From Streptomyces sp. A0958 (GTDB lineage Bacteria > Actinomycetota > Actinomycetes > Streptomycetales > Streptomycetaceae), in NCBI RefSeq assembly GCF_004795035.1, contig NZ_SSBK01000001.1, positions 248,001 to 312,000 on the forward strand: DNA of 64,000 bases, written 5' to 3'. Of the stretch, positions 7,319-15,954 are shown piece after piece. The translations under genes and the position numbers were made by a program. The notes under the pieces were generated by a model that saw only the letters and a program-made list of their open reading frames with translations, did no database searches and was not told where the DNA came from. Numbering within the stretch: position 1 is the first letter of the stretch; each line of letters starts with the position of its first letter.

Positions 7319-8539
7319 ATGGAGACCTTCCCGAAGATCATCTCGGTGGACGACCACACGGTGGAGCCCGCTCATGTCTGGCGGGACCGGCTCCCGTCCA
7401 GGTACGCGGACTCCGGGCCGCGCATCGTCCGCGCACCGCTGAAGGAAATGACCTTCATGGGCGGCAAGTTCGCGCCCGTGATGGGCGCGAAGGGCGACGA
7501 GGGCCCGGTCGGCGACTGGTGGGTGTACGAGGATCTGCACCGCCCGCTCACCCGGCTCGACACCGCCGTCGGCTACGACAGGGACGAGATCAAGCTCGAA
7601 GTGATCACGTACGAGCAGATGCGTCCCGGTTCCTACTCCGTGCCGGACCGGCTGGCCGACATGGACGTCAACCACGTGCAGTCCGCGCTCTGCTTCCCGA
7701 CGTTCCCCCGCTTCTGCGGCCAGACCTTCACCGAGGCGAAGGACCGCGAACTGGGGCTGCTCGGGGTGCGGGCGTACAACGACTGGATGGTCGAGGAGTG
7801 GTGCGGGCCCGACGCGCACGGCCGGCTCATCCCGCTGACCCTCATCCCGCTCTGGGACGCGGCCCTGGCCGCCGAGGAGGTCCGGCGCAACGCGGCCCGC
7901 GGCGTACGCGCGGTCGCCTTCTCCGAGATACCTCCACATCTCGGCCTGCCGTCCATTCATACGGACGACTGGAATCCGTTCCTCCAGGCCTGCGACGAGA
8001 CGGGCACGGTCATCGCCATGCACATCGGCTCGTCCTCGCGGATGCCGTCCACCTCGGCCGACGCCCCGCCGGCCGTCGGCTCCACCATCACCTTCGCCAA
8101 CTGCTGCTTCTCGATGGTCGACTGGCTGATGAGCGGCAAGTTCGAACGCTTCCCGAACCTGCGGATCATGTACGCGGAGGGCCAGATCGGCTGGATTCCG
8201 TACATCCTGGAACGCGCCGACGTGGTCTGGGAGGAGAACCGCGCCTGGGGCGGGGTCGCCGACAAGGTCCACCGGCCGCCGTCGGAACTGTTCGCCGAGC
8301 ACGTCTACGGCTGCTTCTTCGACGACGCCTTCGGGCTGAAGAACCTGGACGCGATCGGGGTCGGCAACGTCCTGTACGAGACGGACTACCCGCACTCCGA
8401 CTCCACCTGGCCCAAGTCCCGCGAGGTCGGCGAGGCACAGATGGGGCACCTGGACGCGGACGTCGTGGACCGGATCGTACGCGGCAACGCGATCGACCTG
8501 CTCGGACTGACCCCGGACGGGCTCTGGGCGGGGGCGTAG
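7319..8539 (+). CDS. Amidohydrolase-2 family metal-dependent hydrolase or decarboxylase
   Basis: About 406 residues, predicted TIM-barrel amidohydrolase (Amidohydro_2). Visible motifs are an N-terminal VDDHTVEPAHVW (DxH-like, the first position being Asp rather than the usual His), AMHIGSSS with a candidate metal His, and ETDYPHSDSTWP carrying the C-terminal catalytic Asp. Members hydrolyse or decarboxylate ring compounds; the substrate here is unknown. ATG 7319 follows a TACCGT -10 by 7 nt, so the mRNA is probably leaderless; GGGAGG at 7312 is too close to act as a Shine-Dalgarno. A GTG at 7310 is possible but unlikely. The shared operator links it to the thiolase/FadD region 6 kb away. Confidence 0.8.
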   Translation: METFPKIISVDDHTVEPAHVWRDRLPSRYADSGPRIVRAPLKEMTFMGGKFAPVMGAKGDEGPVGDWWVYEDLHRPLTRLDTAVGYDRDEIKLEVITYEQMRPGSYSVPDRLADMDVNHVQSALCFPTFPRFCGQTFTEAKDRELGLLGVRAYNDWMVEEWCGPDAHGRLIPLTLIPLWDAALAAEEVRRNAARGVRAVAFSEIPPHLGLPSIHTDDWNPFLQACDETGTVIAMHIGSSSRMPSTSADAPPAVGSTITFANCCFSMVDWLMSGKFERFPNLRIMYAEGQIGWIPYILERADVVWEENRAWGGVADKVHRPPSELFAEHVYGCFFDDAFGLKNLDAIGVGNVLYETDYPHSDSTWPKSREVGEAQMGHLDADVVDRIVRGNAIDLLGLTPDGLWAGA

Positions 8540-8549
8540 GGGAGAGGGA

Positions 8550-8575
8550 GGGCGCCCGTCACGCGGCGGGCGCCC
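8550..8575. terminator. Bidirectional hairpin terminator between convergent genes
   Basis: GGGCGCCCG (8550-8558) pairs with CGGGCGCCC (8567-8575) around an 8-nt loop in the 42-bp gap between the amidohydrolase and the MerR gene. No T-run, as is common in Streptomyces. Confidence 0.6.
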
Positions 8576-8581
8576 CGGCCG

Positions 8582-9415
8582 TCAGGCCGCCGATCGGGCC
8601 ACCGGCTCCTGGAGCTCGGTCACCCACTGCTCCCGGTCCTGCGGGCACTCCAGGCTGATCTCGCGGGCGTACCCCGCCGAGCGGTAGCCGTTGGCGTCGA
8701 TCCAGCGGGCCAGGGTCTGGGCCGTCGGCAGGACGCCGTCCATCGGGCCCCGGTGCACGACGGTCGCCGCCTCGAACGCGGGCAGCTCGACCACCGTGAC
8801 CCCGGTGTCACCCAGCGGCCCCACCGGCGCCGAGACCGTCACCCCGGCGTGGACGACGACCTTGCCGCCGCCGTCCGGGGCGTCCTCGTAGCGGGCGATC
8901 CCGGGGCCCGCCGGGCTGATCCCGGCCTCGCCGAGGAGGGGGAACAGCCGGTCGTACAGCGGGCCGATCACCGGGCTGATGTCCTGCGGCTCGTAGCCGC
9001 CGGCCACCCCGGTCAGCTCCGCGACCCGTACCGCCGGAACCTTCTTGATCACGACATCGTTCGTGGACATGCGTCCCTCGCTCTCGATCGACCGGAGCCT
9101 CGCCTCGACCTGGGCCAGCCGTGCGGCCGCCGCGGCCATCGCCGCCTCCAGCTCCGTCCGGCGCAGCCGCAGCATCCCGCGCAGCTCCTCCGGGCCCACC
9201 GCGTCGTCCAGGACGGCCCGCACCTGCTGGAGCGTGAAGCCGAGGTCCTTGAGCGCGATGATCCGGTTGAGCCGGGCGAGCTGGGCGGCACCGTAGTAGC
9301 GGTAGCCGGTCGAGGGGTCGGTGCGGTCGGGGTGCAGCAGCCCGATCTCGTCGTAATGACGCAGCATGCGGGCCGACACCCGTCCGTACCGGGCGAAGTC
9401 TCCGATGGTGAACAT
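8582..9415 (-). CDS. MerR-family regulator with GyrI-like effector domain
   Basis: 277 residues. The N-terminal MerR winged helix (FTIGDFARYGRVSARMLRHYDEIGLL, then STGYRYYGAAQLARLNRI) is followed by a coiled-coil dimerisation helix (about 80-115) and a C-terminal AraC-effector/GyrI-like domain (about 125-275), as in BltR/BmrR-type multidrug sensors that bind hydrophobic cations. ATG 9415 has GGGAG just upstream. The promoter in front has the 19-bp spacer and dyad of MerR-controlled promoters, so it is probably autoregulated. No efflux gene adjoins it, so the target could be elsewhere. Confidence 0.85.
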   Translation of the reverse strand: MFTIGDFARYGRVSARMLRHYDEIGLLHPDRTDPSTGYRYYGAAQLARLNRIIALKDLGFTLQQVRAVLDDAVGPEELRGMLRLRRTELEAAMAAAAARLAQVEARLRSIESEGRMSTNDVVIKKVPAVRVAELTGVAGGYEPQDISPVIGPLYDRLFPLLGEAGISPAGPGIARYEDAPDGGGKVVVHAGVTVSAPVGPLGDTGVTVVELPAFEAATVVHRGPMDGVLPTAQTLARWIDANGYRSAGYAREISLECPQDREQWVTELQEPVARSAA

Positions 9416-9425
9416 GACGTCTCCC

Positions 9426-9456
9426 ACTGCACGGCCTCACACGGTGTGAAGGTCAA
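9426..9456 (-). promoter_or_regulatory. MerR-type promoter with 19-bp spacer and dyad operator
   Basis: On the minus strand TTGACC (9456-9451) and TGCAGT (9431-9426) are separated by exactly 19 bp. The spacer contains the dyad TCACAC-C-GTGTGA. An over-long spacer with a dyad between -35 and -10 is the hallmark of promoters that MerR-family proteins untwist to activate. Confidence 0.7.
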
Positions 9457-9483
9457 GGGGCGGTCGGAGCGGGCCGCACGGGC

Positions 9484-9525
9484 AGGAGCCCCGTCCCTCC
9501 GCCGACGCGGAGGAGCGGGGCTCCT
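9484..9525 (-). terminator. Cold-shock gene terminator
   Basis: A long stem: AGGAGCCCCG (9484-9493) pairs with CGGGGCTCCT (9516-9525), with an inner CTCCGC/GCGGAG stem. It lies 43 bp after the csp stop and before the MerR promoter, so it should separate the two same-strand units. Confidence 0.65.
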
Positions 9526-9567
9526 TGGGTACTGCTCTTACCGGCCGCGATCGGCCGACCCGGGCAA

Positions 9568-9771
9568 CTAGGCCGGGGTGACGTTCTCAGCCTGCGGACC
9601 CTTGGGGCCCTGAGTGACGTCGAAGTTCACGACCTGGTTCTCCTCGAGGGAGCGGAACCCGGACGCGTTGATCGCGGAGTAGTGGACGAAGACATCCGGG
9701 CCGCCGCCGTCCTGGGCGATGAAGCCGAAGCCCTTTTCAGCGTTGAACCACTTGACGGTTCCGGTAGCCAT
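9568..9771 (-). CDS. Cold-shock protein (CspA family)
   Basis: 67-residue single cold-shock domain, the standard length. RNP1 (KGFGFI) near residue 13 and RNP2 (DVFVHYSAI) near 26 are intact; it starts [16 protein letters not shown]. It is a single-strand RNA/DNA chaperone that melts structured mRNA. ATG 9771 is preceded by AAGGAGGG. The leader is long and contains a hairpin followed by a T-rich run, described separately. Confidence 0.95.
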   Translation of the reverse strand: MATGTVKWFNAEKGFGFIAQDGGGPDVFVHYSAINASGFRSLEENQVVNFDVTQGPKGPQAENVTPA

Positions 9772-9897
9772 AAGCCCTCCTTGGGCCAAAGGGTTGCCCT
9801 GCTCCAGAACCTGCAATGAAGTCTGAAAACTACAAAAGCCTGCGGGGTCACATGCTCCGCAGGCTCTGTACTGCAAGGGAAACCAAACTGCAACTTG
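9772..9897 (-). promoter_or_regulatory. Cold-shock mRNA leader with terminator-like hairpin
   Basis: A TAGGCT -10-like hexamer (minus strand, 9909-9904) would start a leader of about 125 nt. Within it AGCCTGCGG (9865-9857 in transcript sense) pairs perfectly with CCGCAGGCT (9845-9837), directly followed by TTTTGTAGTTTTC. That is the form of an intrinsic terminator, 65 nt before the start codon. Long structured leaders of E. coli cspA act as thermosensors; attenuation here is an inference. Confidence 0.45.
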
Positions 9898-10094
9898 GCG
9901 ACGAGCCTAGCACGCAGCATGTCCCGAAGGGTAGAGGGAAAGATCACTTCACTCGGATGTTTGATTGCCGCGTCGTCGAACGCTCCGGGAGGGCGTTCCG
10001 GGCGGCCTTGCCGGGCGATTGCGGGCACCGCCGATGAGCGGATCGGATGACGTCGTACGCCCCCGGTGGGGTCGCCGGGCGGCGACGGGTCTAG

Positions 10095-10982
<888 letters not shown>

Positions 10983-11056
10983 GAGGGACGAGAGGGCTAC
11001 GACCCCTCCGGGAATGCCCTTTTCGATTCGGGTGAACGCGCGGTGAATGGCCGATA

Positions 11057-11094
11057 GCGGGAGACATCGGGGATACGTCCCCGATGTCTCCCGC
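11057..11094 (+). terminator. Long perfect hairpin after mqnA
   Basis: GCGGGAGACATCGGGG (11057-11072) and its exact complement (11079-11094) form a 16-bp stem with a 6-nt loop, 74 bp after mqnA. No T-run. It is followed by a direct repeat of CTCCCGCAATCG (starting at 11088 and again about 20 bp later). Apart from this, the 306-bp gap 10983-11288 holds only the kinase promoter region, with a TAGGCT -10-like hexamer at 11243-11248 and a 16-bp sequence (11225-11240) shared with the 54 kb inverted repeat. Confidence 0.6.
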
Positions 11095-11288
11095 AATCGT
11101 CCCCGGCGCCTCCCGCAATCGGCCGCCGGGGGACCGGCGCATTCACGCCTTTTGTTGCGGTGAATGACGTCGTTCGTTCCCTTGGAGGTGAAATCGGCGG
11201 ATGGTTTCTCCCGTGCCCGGACGAGACTTCACGGACACGAACTAGGCTTCGCTCGGAGGCCTGGCCGGTTCACAGGGGGAGTCCTTAT

Positions 11289-12992
11289 ATGCAGCCGCTG
11301 GAAGCCGGGGAACCGCTGAGCATCGGCGCCTACCGGCTGCTCGGCAGACTCGGGGCCGGCGGCATGGGCCGCGTCTATCTCGGCCGCAGCGCGGGCGGCC
11401 GGACCGTCGCCGTGAAGGTCGTCCATCCGCACTTCGCGCTCGACGAGCAGTTCCGCGCCCGGTTCCGGCGCGAGGTGGAGGCCGCCCGGCGGATCGGCGC
11501 CCAGTGGACCGCGCCCGTCCTGGACGCCGACCCGGACGCCCCCGTCCCGTGGGTCGCCACCGGTTACGTGGCCGGGCCGCCGCTCTCCGCGGCCGTCACC
11601 GAACACGGCCCGCTGCCCGAGCACGCGGTACGGGTGCTGGGCGCCGGGCTCGCCGAGGCGCTGGCCGCCGTCCACGAGCGGGGCCTGATCCACCGGGACG
11701 TGAAGCCGTCCAACGTCCTGCTCGCCCTCGACGGCCCCCGGCTCATCGACTTCGGCATCGCCCGGGCCATCGACGCGACCGCCTCGCTGACGTCCACCGG
11801 GGTCTCCGTCGGCTCGCCCGGCTACATGGCGCCCGAGCAGATCCGGGGCGTGGACATCTCGGGGGCGGCCGACATCTTCTCGCTGGGCGCGGTCCTGGCG
11901 TACGCGGCGACCGGCTCCGCCCCCTTCCTCGGCGACTCCTCCGCCGTCCTCCTCTACAAGGTGGTCCACGAGGAGCCGGAGCTCGGCGACCTGGAGGGCG
12001 GGCTGCGCGAGACCGTCGCCGCCTGCCTGGCGAAGGACCCGGCCCGGCGGCCGACACCGGCCGAGCTGGCCCGGGAGCTGACGCCCGGCGGCGCGGCGGC
12101 CGCGGTGGCGGCGGGCTGGCTGCCCGGTCCGCTGGTGCGCGAGGTCAGCCGTTCGGCGGTCGCGCTGCTCGACCTGGAACCGCAGGAGGCGCCTGACCGG
12201 TCCGGCCCGGTGCCCTTCAGCAACCCCTCCTTCGGTACGGGCGCCCCGGCCGCCGCCCCCGGGGCCTTCGGCCCGCCGGTCGGTCCGCCGCGTCCGCCGC
12301 ACCCGCCCACCGCGGGGGCGGGCGGGCTGCCGGGGCAGCGCACCGGCGAGCGCCGCCTCACCCTCGGCACGGGGGCGGACGGGGTCCGGGGGCGCCGGGT
12401 GAGCTGCACCGTCGCCCTCGCGGTGGCCGGGGCGCTCGCCGCGGTGACCGTGGGCGGCGCCTTCCTCCTGGACCTGGTGCCGGGCGGCGGCGACTCCGGC
12501 AACGTCGGGCACGGCGGCGTCGACCGCCACCCGTCCGCCGCCTCCTCCTCGCGCCCCTCCGCCTCCGAGCCCTCCCCGCCCGCCGACTCCGCCTCCGCGA
12601 GCCCGGACCAGGTCGGCGAGTTGCCCGAGGGGTTCGTCGGCGCCTGGAAGGGACCGCTCACCGAGAAGACGACCGGCGCACCGCACGGCACGCTCACGGC
12701 GGTCTTCGAGAAGGGGCGCAAGGGCACCGACGTGGTCCACCTGACCACCTCGATCTCCGCCCTCGGCGTGGACGTCACCTGCTACAGCGTCGCCACCCTC
12801 ACCTCCGCCACCGAACGGGAGCTGGAGCTGCGCGAACGCTCCGACCCCGACCGCTCCGGCACGGCCGGCGTCTGCACCACCACACCCTCCGACCTGCACT
12901 TCACCCGCACCCCCGAGGGCACCCTGCGGTTCCGGTCCGACGAGCGGGGCGCCGGCCTCCCGTACGGCACGCTGACCCGGTCCGGCGACTGA
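11289..12992 (+). CDS. Membrane-anchored Ser/Thr protein kinase (PknB-like)
   Basis: 567 residues. An N-terminal kinase domain (about 14-275) has glycine loop LGAGGMGRVYLG, ATP lysine K43 in AVKVVH, catalytic HRDVKPSN near 134, DFG in IDFGIARA and GSPGYMAPEQ. A Pro/Ala-rich juxtamembrane linker follows (about 300-370), one membrane helix (about 375-395), then a Ser/Pro linker and a C-terminal extracellular domain that starts GFVGAWKGPL. That domain recurs in Streptomyces kinases; its ligand is unknown and PASTA repeats are absent. ATG 11289 was chosen over an upstream GTG at 11160 because the kinase fold begins just after it and GGGGGA lies about 10 nt upstream. Substrates cannot be inferred. 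Confidence 0.9.
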   Translation: MQPLEAGEPLSIGAYRLLGRLGAGGMGRVYLGRSAGGRTVAVKVVHPHFALDEQFRARFRREVEAARRIGAQWTAPVLDADPDAPVPWVATGYVAGPPLSAAVTEHGPLPEHAVRVLGAGLAEALAAVHERGLIHRDVKPSNVLLALDGPRLIDFGIARAIDATASLTSTGVSVGSPGYMAPEQIRGVDISGAADIFSLGAVLAYAATGSAPFLGDSSAVLLYKVVHEEPELGDLEGGLRETVAACLAKDPARRPTPAELARELTPGGAAAAVAAGWLPGPLVREVSRSAVALLDLEPQEAPDRSGPVPFSNPSFGTGAPAAAPGAFGPPVGPPRPPHPPTAGAGGLPGQRTGERRLTLGTGADGVRGRRVSCTVALAVAGALAAVTVGGAFLLDLVPGGGDSGNVGHGGVDRHPSAASSSRPSASEPSPPADSASASPDQVGELPEGFVGAWKGPLTEKTTGAPHGTLTAVFEKGRKGTDVVHLTTSISALGVDVTCYSVATLTSATERELELRERSDPDRSGTAGVCTTTPSDLHFTRTPEGTLRFRSDERGAGLPYGTLTRSGD

Positions 12993-13064
12993 CCGCCGGC
13001 GGCGCTGGCGTACGCTGAACCGGTCCGTAGATCCGTTGAAAAACCGCCGAAAGGTGACAGCCCG

Positions 13065-14264
13065 GTGACCGAGAAGGCCGACCTTCAGCCCATCCTCGAC
13101 CGAGCCGCCGAAGGCGGCCGGATCACCCCGGAGGAGGCGCTCGACCTGTACCGGTCGGCACCGCTGCACGCCCTGGGGGCGGCCGCCGACGCCGTGCGCC
13201 GCCGCCGGTACGCCGGGACGGAACACATCGCGACGTACATCATCGAGCGCAACATCAACTACACCAACGTGTGTGTGACGGCGTGCAGGTTCTGCGCGTT
13301 CTACGCCGCTCCGAAGGACACCGCCAAGGGCTGGTCCCGGGACCTGGACGACATCCTGCGCCGCTGCGCGGAGACGGTCGAGCTGGGCGGCACGCAGATC
13401 ATGTTCCAGGGCGGGCACCACCCGGACTACGGCGTGGAGTACTACGAGGAGCACTTCTCCGCGATCAAGAAGGCGTTCCCCCAGCTGGTCATCCACTCGC
13501 TCGGCGCCTCCGAGATCGAGCACATGGCCCGGATCTCCGAGGTCTCCGCCGAGGAGGCGATCAGCCGCATCCACGCCGCCGGTCTCGACTCCTTCGCGGG
13601 CGCCGGCGCCGAACTGCTGCCGGCCCGGCCGCGTACCGCCATCGCCCCGCTCAAGGAGTCCGGCGAACGCTGGCTGGAGATCATGGAGATCGCCCACGGC
13701 CTCGGCGTCGAGTCCACCTCCACCATGCTGATGGGCACGGGCGAGACCAACGCCGAGCGCATCGAGCACCTGCGCATGATCCGTGACGTGCAGGACCGCA
13801 CCGGCGGGTTCCGCGCGTTCATCCCGTACACGTACCAGCCGGAGAACAACAAGCTGAAGGGGCAGACGCAGGCCACGCTCTTCGAGTACCTGCGGATGAT
13901 CGCCATCGCCCGGCTCTTCCTGGACAACGTCGCCCACATCCAGGGCTCCTGGCTCACCACCGGCAAGGAGGTCGGCCAGCTGTCGCTGCACTACGGCGCG
14001 GACGACCTCGGTTCGATCATGCTGGAGGAGAACGTCGTCTCCTCCGCCGGGGCCAAGCACCGCTCCAACCGCCTGGAGATCATCGACCTGATCCGCAAGG
14101 CGGACCGGGTTCCGGCCCAGCGCTCCACCACGTACGAGCACCTCGTCGTGCACGACGACCCGGCGAACGACCCGGTCGACGAGCGCGTCGTCTCGCACAT
14201 CTCGTCCGTCGCGATCGAGGGCGGCACGGCCCACCCGGAGCTCAAGCTCCTGGGCGCCAACTAG
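13065..14264 (+). CDS. mqnC: Cyclic dehypoxanthine futalosine synthase MqnC (radical SAM)
   Basis: 399 residues. It cyclises dehypoxanthine futalosine in the futalosine menaquinone pathway. The radical-SAM cluster motif C-x3-C-x2-C is at C70, C74 and C77 (CVTACRFC), followed by the MqnC-typical GGTQIMFQGGHHPD and a QGSWLTTGKEVGQL segment near the C-terminus. Length is normal. A TACGCT -10 at 13011-13016 gives a short leader, with AAAGGTGA before the GTG start. The next gene begins 7 bp after the stop, so it is probably in the same operon. Confidence 0.92.
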   Translation: MTEKADLQPILDRAAEGGRITPEEALDLYRSAPLHALGAAADAVRRRRYAGTEHIATYIIERNINYTNVCVTACRFCAFYAAPKDTAKGWSRDLDDILRRCAETVELGGTQIMFQGGHHPDYGVEYYEEHFSAIKKAFPQLVIHSLGASEIEHMARISEVSAEEAISRIHAAGLDSFAGAGAELLPARPRTAIAPLKESGERWLEIMEIAHGLGVESTSTMLMGTGETNAERIEHLRMIRDVQDRTGGFRAFIPYTYQPENNKLKGQTQATLFEYLRMIAIARLFLDNVAHIQGSWLTTGKEVGQLSLHYGADDLGSIMLEENVVSSAGAKHRSNRLEIIDLIRKADRVPAQRSTTYEHLVVHDDPANDPVDERVVSHISSVAIEGGTAHPELKLLGAN

Positions 14265-14271
14265 TCGCGCC

Positions 14272-14916
14272 TTGCTGACGATCCACGCCGCCGCCCTGCT
14301 GCTGCCGGGCGGCGGCCACGCACCCGTGCCCGGTGGCGCGGTGGCCGTGCGGGACGCGGTGGTCGCCGCCTTCGGGCCGTACGGGGACTTGGCCGCCGCC
14401 CACCCCACCGCCCGGGTCCGGCGCTGGCCGGGCGTCCTCACCCCCGGCCTCCTCCAGCGGGACGCGGTCCGGCTGCTGGAGGAGTGGTACTTCCCCGACC
14501 CGCGCGAGGCCGGCGCCCTGGGCACCGAGCCCCTGACCGGCGCCGCGCTCGACGCGCTCGGGCCCGAGGACACCTGGCGGGCGGGCAGCGTGCGGCGCGG
14601 GCTGCACCGGATGCTTCGGCACGGCACGACCGCCGTGACCGCCGCCCCCACCACCCCGCCCGCCCTGCTCACCGCCGTGCGCCGGTCCGGCCTCACCGTC
14701 CTCGGCCCGCCCGCGTCCACCGGCGGCGAGCCCCGGCTCGACCCGCTGGCCGGGGCCGGGGCGGTGGCCGACGCGACGGCGGCCCGGCTCACCGCCGGGG
14801 GCCGCGCGGACCTCGCCGCCTTCGACGCGCCGGACGAGGCGGCGCTGCTGGCGGCGGGCGCGGTGAGCTGCGTGGCGACGATCGCGGCGGGCCGACTGGT
14901 GTACCGGGGCCGCTAG
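14272..14916 (+). CDS. Amidohydrolase-like protein lacking metal ligands (imidazolonepropionase-like)
   Basis: 214 residues with a TTG start 7 bp after mqnC, probably translated by coupling. The N- and C-terminal strands (IHAAALLLPGGG near the start; RADLAAFDAP and ATIAAGRLVYRGR at the end) match the composite beta-sandwich of amidohydrolases such as cytosine/aminofutalosine deaminases, and LHRMLRHGTTAVTA resembles barrel helix 2. The PGL that should lead into the HxH metal site is followed by LQRDAVRLLEE with no histidine pair. Length is half that of an active enzyme. It is probably non-catalytic; a role alongside MqnC or aminofutalosine deamination is a guess from position. Confidence 0.65.
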   Translation: MLTIHAAALLLPGGGHAPVPGGAVAVRDAVVAAFGPYGDLAAAHPTARVRRWPGVLTPGLLQRDAVRLLEEWYFPDPREAGALGTEPLTGAALDALGPEDTWRAGSVRRGLHRMLRHGTTAVTAAPTTPPALLTAVRRSGLTVLGPPASTGGEPRLDPLAGAGAVADATAARLTAGGRADLAAFDAPDEAALLAAGAVSCVATIAAGRLVYRGR

Positions 14917-15118
14917 CCCCGCGCCCTCCTGGTGTGCCCCGGACCCGCTGGCCCCGCGCCCTCCTGGTGTGCCCCGGACCCGCTGGCCCCGCGCCCTCCT
15001 GGTGTGCCCCGGGCCCGCTGGCCCCGCGCCCTCCTGGTGTGCCCCGGGCCCGCTTGCCGCGCCCCCTGGTGCACCCGGGCCCGCTTGCCGCGCCCCCTGG
15101 TGCACCCGGGCCCGCTTG
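14917..15118. repeat. GC-rich tandem repeat (35 bp x4, then 31 bp x2)
   Basis: Four head-to-tail 35-bp units begin at 14917, 14952, 14987 and 15022 (unit core CCTCCTGGTGTGCCCCGG). They are almost identical, differing at GGACC/GGGCC and the last bases. Two shorter 31-bp units follow (15057, 15088) with core CCCCCTGGTGCACCCGGG. It starts immediately after the stop codon of the amidohydrolase-like gene and ends at the 3' end of the convergent DUF3152 gene. Open frames across it are repeat artefacts. It may act as a structured convergent terminator or be slippage-prone DNA. Confidence 0.85.
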
Positions 15119-15134
15119 CCGCGCCCGGCCATCG

Positions 15135-15827
15135 TTACGGCGCCGAAGGACCGCCGAGATACCGCCCCTCGGTGTCGTACGGCCAGGCGTTGGCGACGCA
15201 TCCCTTCAGGCCGTAGATCTGCTGCATCATCGCGGGGGCGGGGCGGCCCTTGCCGGGGCAGGTCTCGTGGCCGTGGCCCAGCCAGTGGCCGACCTCGTGG
15301 TTGATGATCAGGGCGCGGTAGTCGGCCAGCGGACCGTCGAACTCGGGCGAACCGGTCTGCCAGCGCTTGAGGTTGACCATGACGTCGGCGCCGACCCGGC
15401 AGTTGACCTCGCCGTGGGTGTCGAGCCCGCTCTTCCCGCAGATCCGGTCGGTCGTCTCCGGGGTGGCGATCCGTATGACCAGACCCGCCGGCCCCTCGGC
15501 GACCTGCCGGAACCTGTGCTCCCCGTGGTGCGACCAGCCCCGGGGCGAGGCCAGGATGTGCGCGACGACGGCGGCGGCCCCGTCCGGGTCCAGACCCGAA
15601 CCGTCCTCCACCTCGACCCGGTAGGCGTTCCCCGTACCGCTGTCGGTGGCGGCGGCGCGGGCCACGGTGAAGGCGGCCGTGGGGGAGGAGTGGCCGGGGC
15701 CGTGCGCACTGTTCCAGCGGAGGCCCACGGCGGCGGCGGCCAGCACGATCGGGACGACGGCCACGACGAGCAGGCGGCTCCGCCCGTTGTCGCCCCGCTT
15801 CCCCCGGCGCCCATTCCATTCGGGCAT
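15135..15827 (-). CDS. DUF3152 protein A, membrane-anchored putative metallopeptidase
   Basis: 230 residues: basic N-terminus, one signal-anchor helix (about 19-37), then an extracytoplasmic DUF3152 domain (about 55-230). The zincin-like motif HEVGHWLGHGHE-x-CPG near residue 172 carries the HExxH variant HEVGH with a further downstream His. Four cysteines could form two disulfides. ATG 15827 has GGGAGG 7 nt upstream. The second DUF3152 gene lies upstream on the same strand and shares 110 identical bp with this one. Peptidase activity is inferred from the motif only. Confidence 0.75.
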   Translation of the reverse strand: MPEWNGRRGKRGDNGRSRLLVVAVVPIVLAAAAVGLRWNSAHGPGHSSPTAAFTVARAAATDSGTGNAYRVEVEDGSGLDPDGAAAVVAHILASPRGWSHHGEHRFRQVAEGPAGLVIRIATPETTDRICGKSGLDTHGEVNCRVGADVMVNLKRWQTGSPEFDGPLADYRALIINHEVGHWLGHGHETCPGKGRPAPAMMQQIYGLKGCVANAWPYDTEGRYLGGPSAP

Positions 15828-15954
15828 CCGTGCCCCTCCCCAGTGATCGGCTGTTCCGCCCCCCGCTGTAGGACCGGAGACGGGGCCGATTGGTTCAGTC
15901 CACACGCATATGAGGTCGGGGCGGGGGGTCGGGGCGCGCGTGCGTGGAGAAACG

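Noticed and set aside
7088..8449. Open reading frame continuing upstream of the AfsR-like gene for another 450 codons
   Set aside because: It is antisense to the amidohydrolase and has no family match, and the AGGAGG-ATG at 7087 fits the AfsR N-terminus; it is a high-GC shadow frame.
11229..14792. 1187-codon minus-strand frame across the kinase and mqnC
   Set aside because: It mirrors two clear plus-strand genes, is low complexity (Arg, Gly, Ala) and crosses intergenic terminator sequence.
14932..15216. Pro/Ala-rich ORFs through the tandem repeat
   Set aside because: They exist only because the repeat lacks stops in several frames; no Shine-Dalgarno and no codon-usage signal.
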